From assembly GCA_027297435.1 (NCBI GenBank), contig JAPUIA010000115.1, positions 60,433-124,432 of the forward strand: a DNA stretch of 64,000 bases. Direction: 5' to 3'. The DNA is from Gammaproteobacteria bacterium (GTDB lineage Bacteria > Pseudomonadota > Gammaproteobacteria > Pseudomonadales > Azotimanducaceae). Below the pieces are notes generated by a model, which worked only from the letters and a program-made list of their open reading frames with translations, did not search any database and was not told the DNA's origin. The position numbers were made by a program, and so were the translations under genes. This document shows, piece by piece, positions 63,367-64,000 of this stretch. Numbering within the stretch: the stretch's first letter is position 1; every line of letters begins with the position of its first letter.

Positions 63367-64000
63367 ATGGTCACCACGCGCCACACAGGCATGACGGTGC
63401 GTAACCTGCTGAGCGCCACGAAACTGAAGGCAAAAAAGCCGGGCATGCACGCCGATGGCGGCAACCTCTACTTGCAAGTCAAAGCGCAATCGTCTGGGAA
63501 CATGAGCCGTAGTTGGGTATTTCGCTACATGGCCGCCGATGCCAGGCGCCGAGAGTTGGGACTCGGACCGTTGGTAGATGTCAGTCTGGCGAACGCCAGG
63601 ACCAGGGCAGGACAGTACCGAGCTATGCTGCGCGATGGCATCGATCCCCTGCAGGAACGTAGCAGACGACGCCAGGAAATGGCACTCGCCGCTTCCCGAG
63701 CGATCGCCTTCAAGGATTGCTGTGCTGACTACATCGAGGCTCACGCACCCTCATGGCGGAACAGCAAACACAGGTCGCAGTGGGAAAACACCCTCAGCAC
63801 GTATGCCTATCCCATCATGGGCAGTCTGCTGGTGAGCGACATCGGCACCGAGCACGTCGAAGCGGTGCTGCGCCCCATCTGGAACACCAAGCGTGAAACT
63901 GCACGGAGACTCCGAGCACGAATCGAACGGGTGCTGTCCTGGGCTACGGTCCGCAAGTACCGCCAGGGAGACAACCCGGCACGCTGGGATGGCAACCTGA
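63367..64000 (+). CDS. P4-type tyrosine integrase, N-terminal part (runs off the window)
   Basis: The frame from ATG 63367 (after GAGGTGGA) stays open to the window end, giving 211 residues. It shows the N-terminal DUF4102-like arm-binding domain (KPGMHADGGNLYLQVKA, RRELGLGPLVDVSLANAR), the linker DGIDPLQER, and the start of the core-binding SAM-like domain (WENTLSTYAYPIMGSLLVSDI...VLSWATVRKYRQGDNPA). The catalytic R-H-R-Y part lies beyond the window. Such integrases insert islands or prophages at tRNA genes. The ORF track omits it because it has no stop. An ATG at 63391 is a second possible start. Confidence 0.9.
   Translation, partial: MVTTRHTGMTVRNLLSATKLKAKKPGMHADGGNLYLQVKAQSSGNMSRSWVFRYMAADARRRELGLGPLVDVSLANARTRAGQYRAMLRDGIDPLQERSRRRQEMALAASRAIAFKDCCADYIEAHAPSWRNSKHRSQWENTLSTYAYPIMGSLLVSDIGTEHVEAVLRPIWNTKRETARRLRARIERVLSWATVRKYRQGDNPARWDGNL

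Overview
This window is a dense stretch of bacterial housekeeping genes from a gammaproteobacterium. The evidence is gene order as well as gene content. The left end matches the Pseudomonas-type mucB-mucC-mucD-lepA-lepB-rnc-era-recO order. The middle carries the classic map/rpsB-tsf-pyrH-frr-uppS-cdsA-rseP-bamA-skp-lpxD-fabZ-lpxA-lpxB-rnhB-dnaE chain, then tilS-pyrG-kdsA-eno-ftsB-truD-pcm-nlpD and mutS-recA-recX-alaS-lysC-csrA. The DapD is the long Pseudomonas-like form and there is a GspC/GspD pair. I cannot name a genus. An uncultivated or poorly sampled lineage is plausible, because several normally fixed genes are missing from their usual positions.

Layout. 1-11507 (+): envelope stress genes (mucB end, rseC, mucD), translation and secretion (lepA, lepB, DUF4845), RNA processing and repair (rnc, era, recO, rlmD), relA, adk, and a small lysine-rich histone-like gene. 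11621-12829 (-): moeA, divergent from tsaB-rsmJ (+). 14245-27197 (-): plsB, gspD, gspC, gspN, dapE, dapD, dapC, glnD, map. 27203-53304 (+): one long run from the rpsB promoter through translation, isoprenoid-lipid, lipid A, outer-membrane assembly, replication and central metabolism genes to nlpD. 53320-56249 (-): fdxA and mutS. 56339-63138 (+): a LexA-controlled recA-recX, alaS, lysC, csrA and a lone crotonase-family gene. From about 63212 an accessory region begins, with a P4-type tyrosine integrase that runs off the window.

How the genes work together. UppS, CdsA, RseP, BamA, Skp, LpxD/A/B, FabZ, KdsA, PlsB, FtsB, NlpD and a DUF368 undecaprenyl-phosphate transporter together cover envelope lipid, lipid A and cell-wall carrier metabolism. 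DapC/D/E and LysC belong to the diaminopimelate/lysine route. MucB/RseC/MucD and RseP are parts of envelope-stress control. RelA and CsrA are global regulators.

Points that stand out. (1) eno is split by a single in-frame TAA although both halves look fully conserved. (2) Ribosomal protein S2 carries a low-complexity acidic-then-basic tail of about 150 residues. (3) dxr, ispD and ispF are all missing from their usual neighbourhoods, which suggests isoprenoid precursors are made another way; accA, surE, rpoS and cinA are missing too. (4) RelA has the synthetase, TGS and ACT/RRM parts but no zinc-finger domain. (5) Two copies of a structured intergenic repeat, one between gspC and gspD and one between kdsA and eno, align over 60 bases without gaps and show compensatory stem changes. 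(6) A 56-base hairpin with CTAG ends lies directly after frr. (7) The integrase is preceded by a 14-base match to a tRNA-Ser 3' end. No rRNA gene, complete tRNA gene or CRISPR array was seen, and no gene-free stretch longer than 300 bases.
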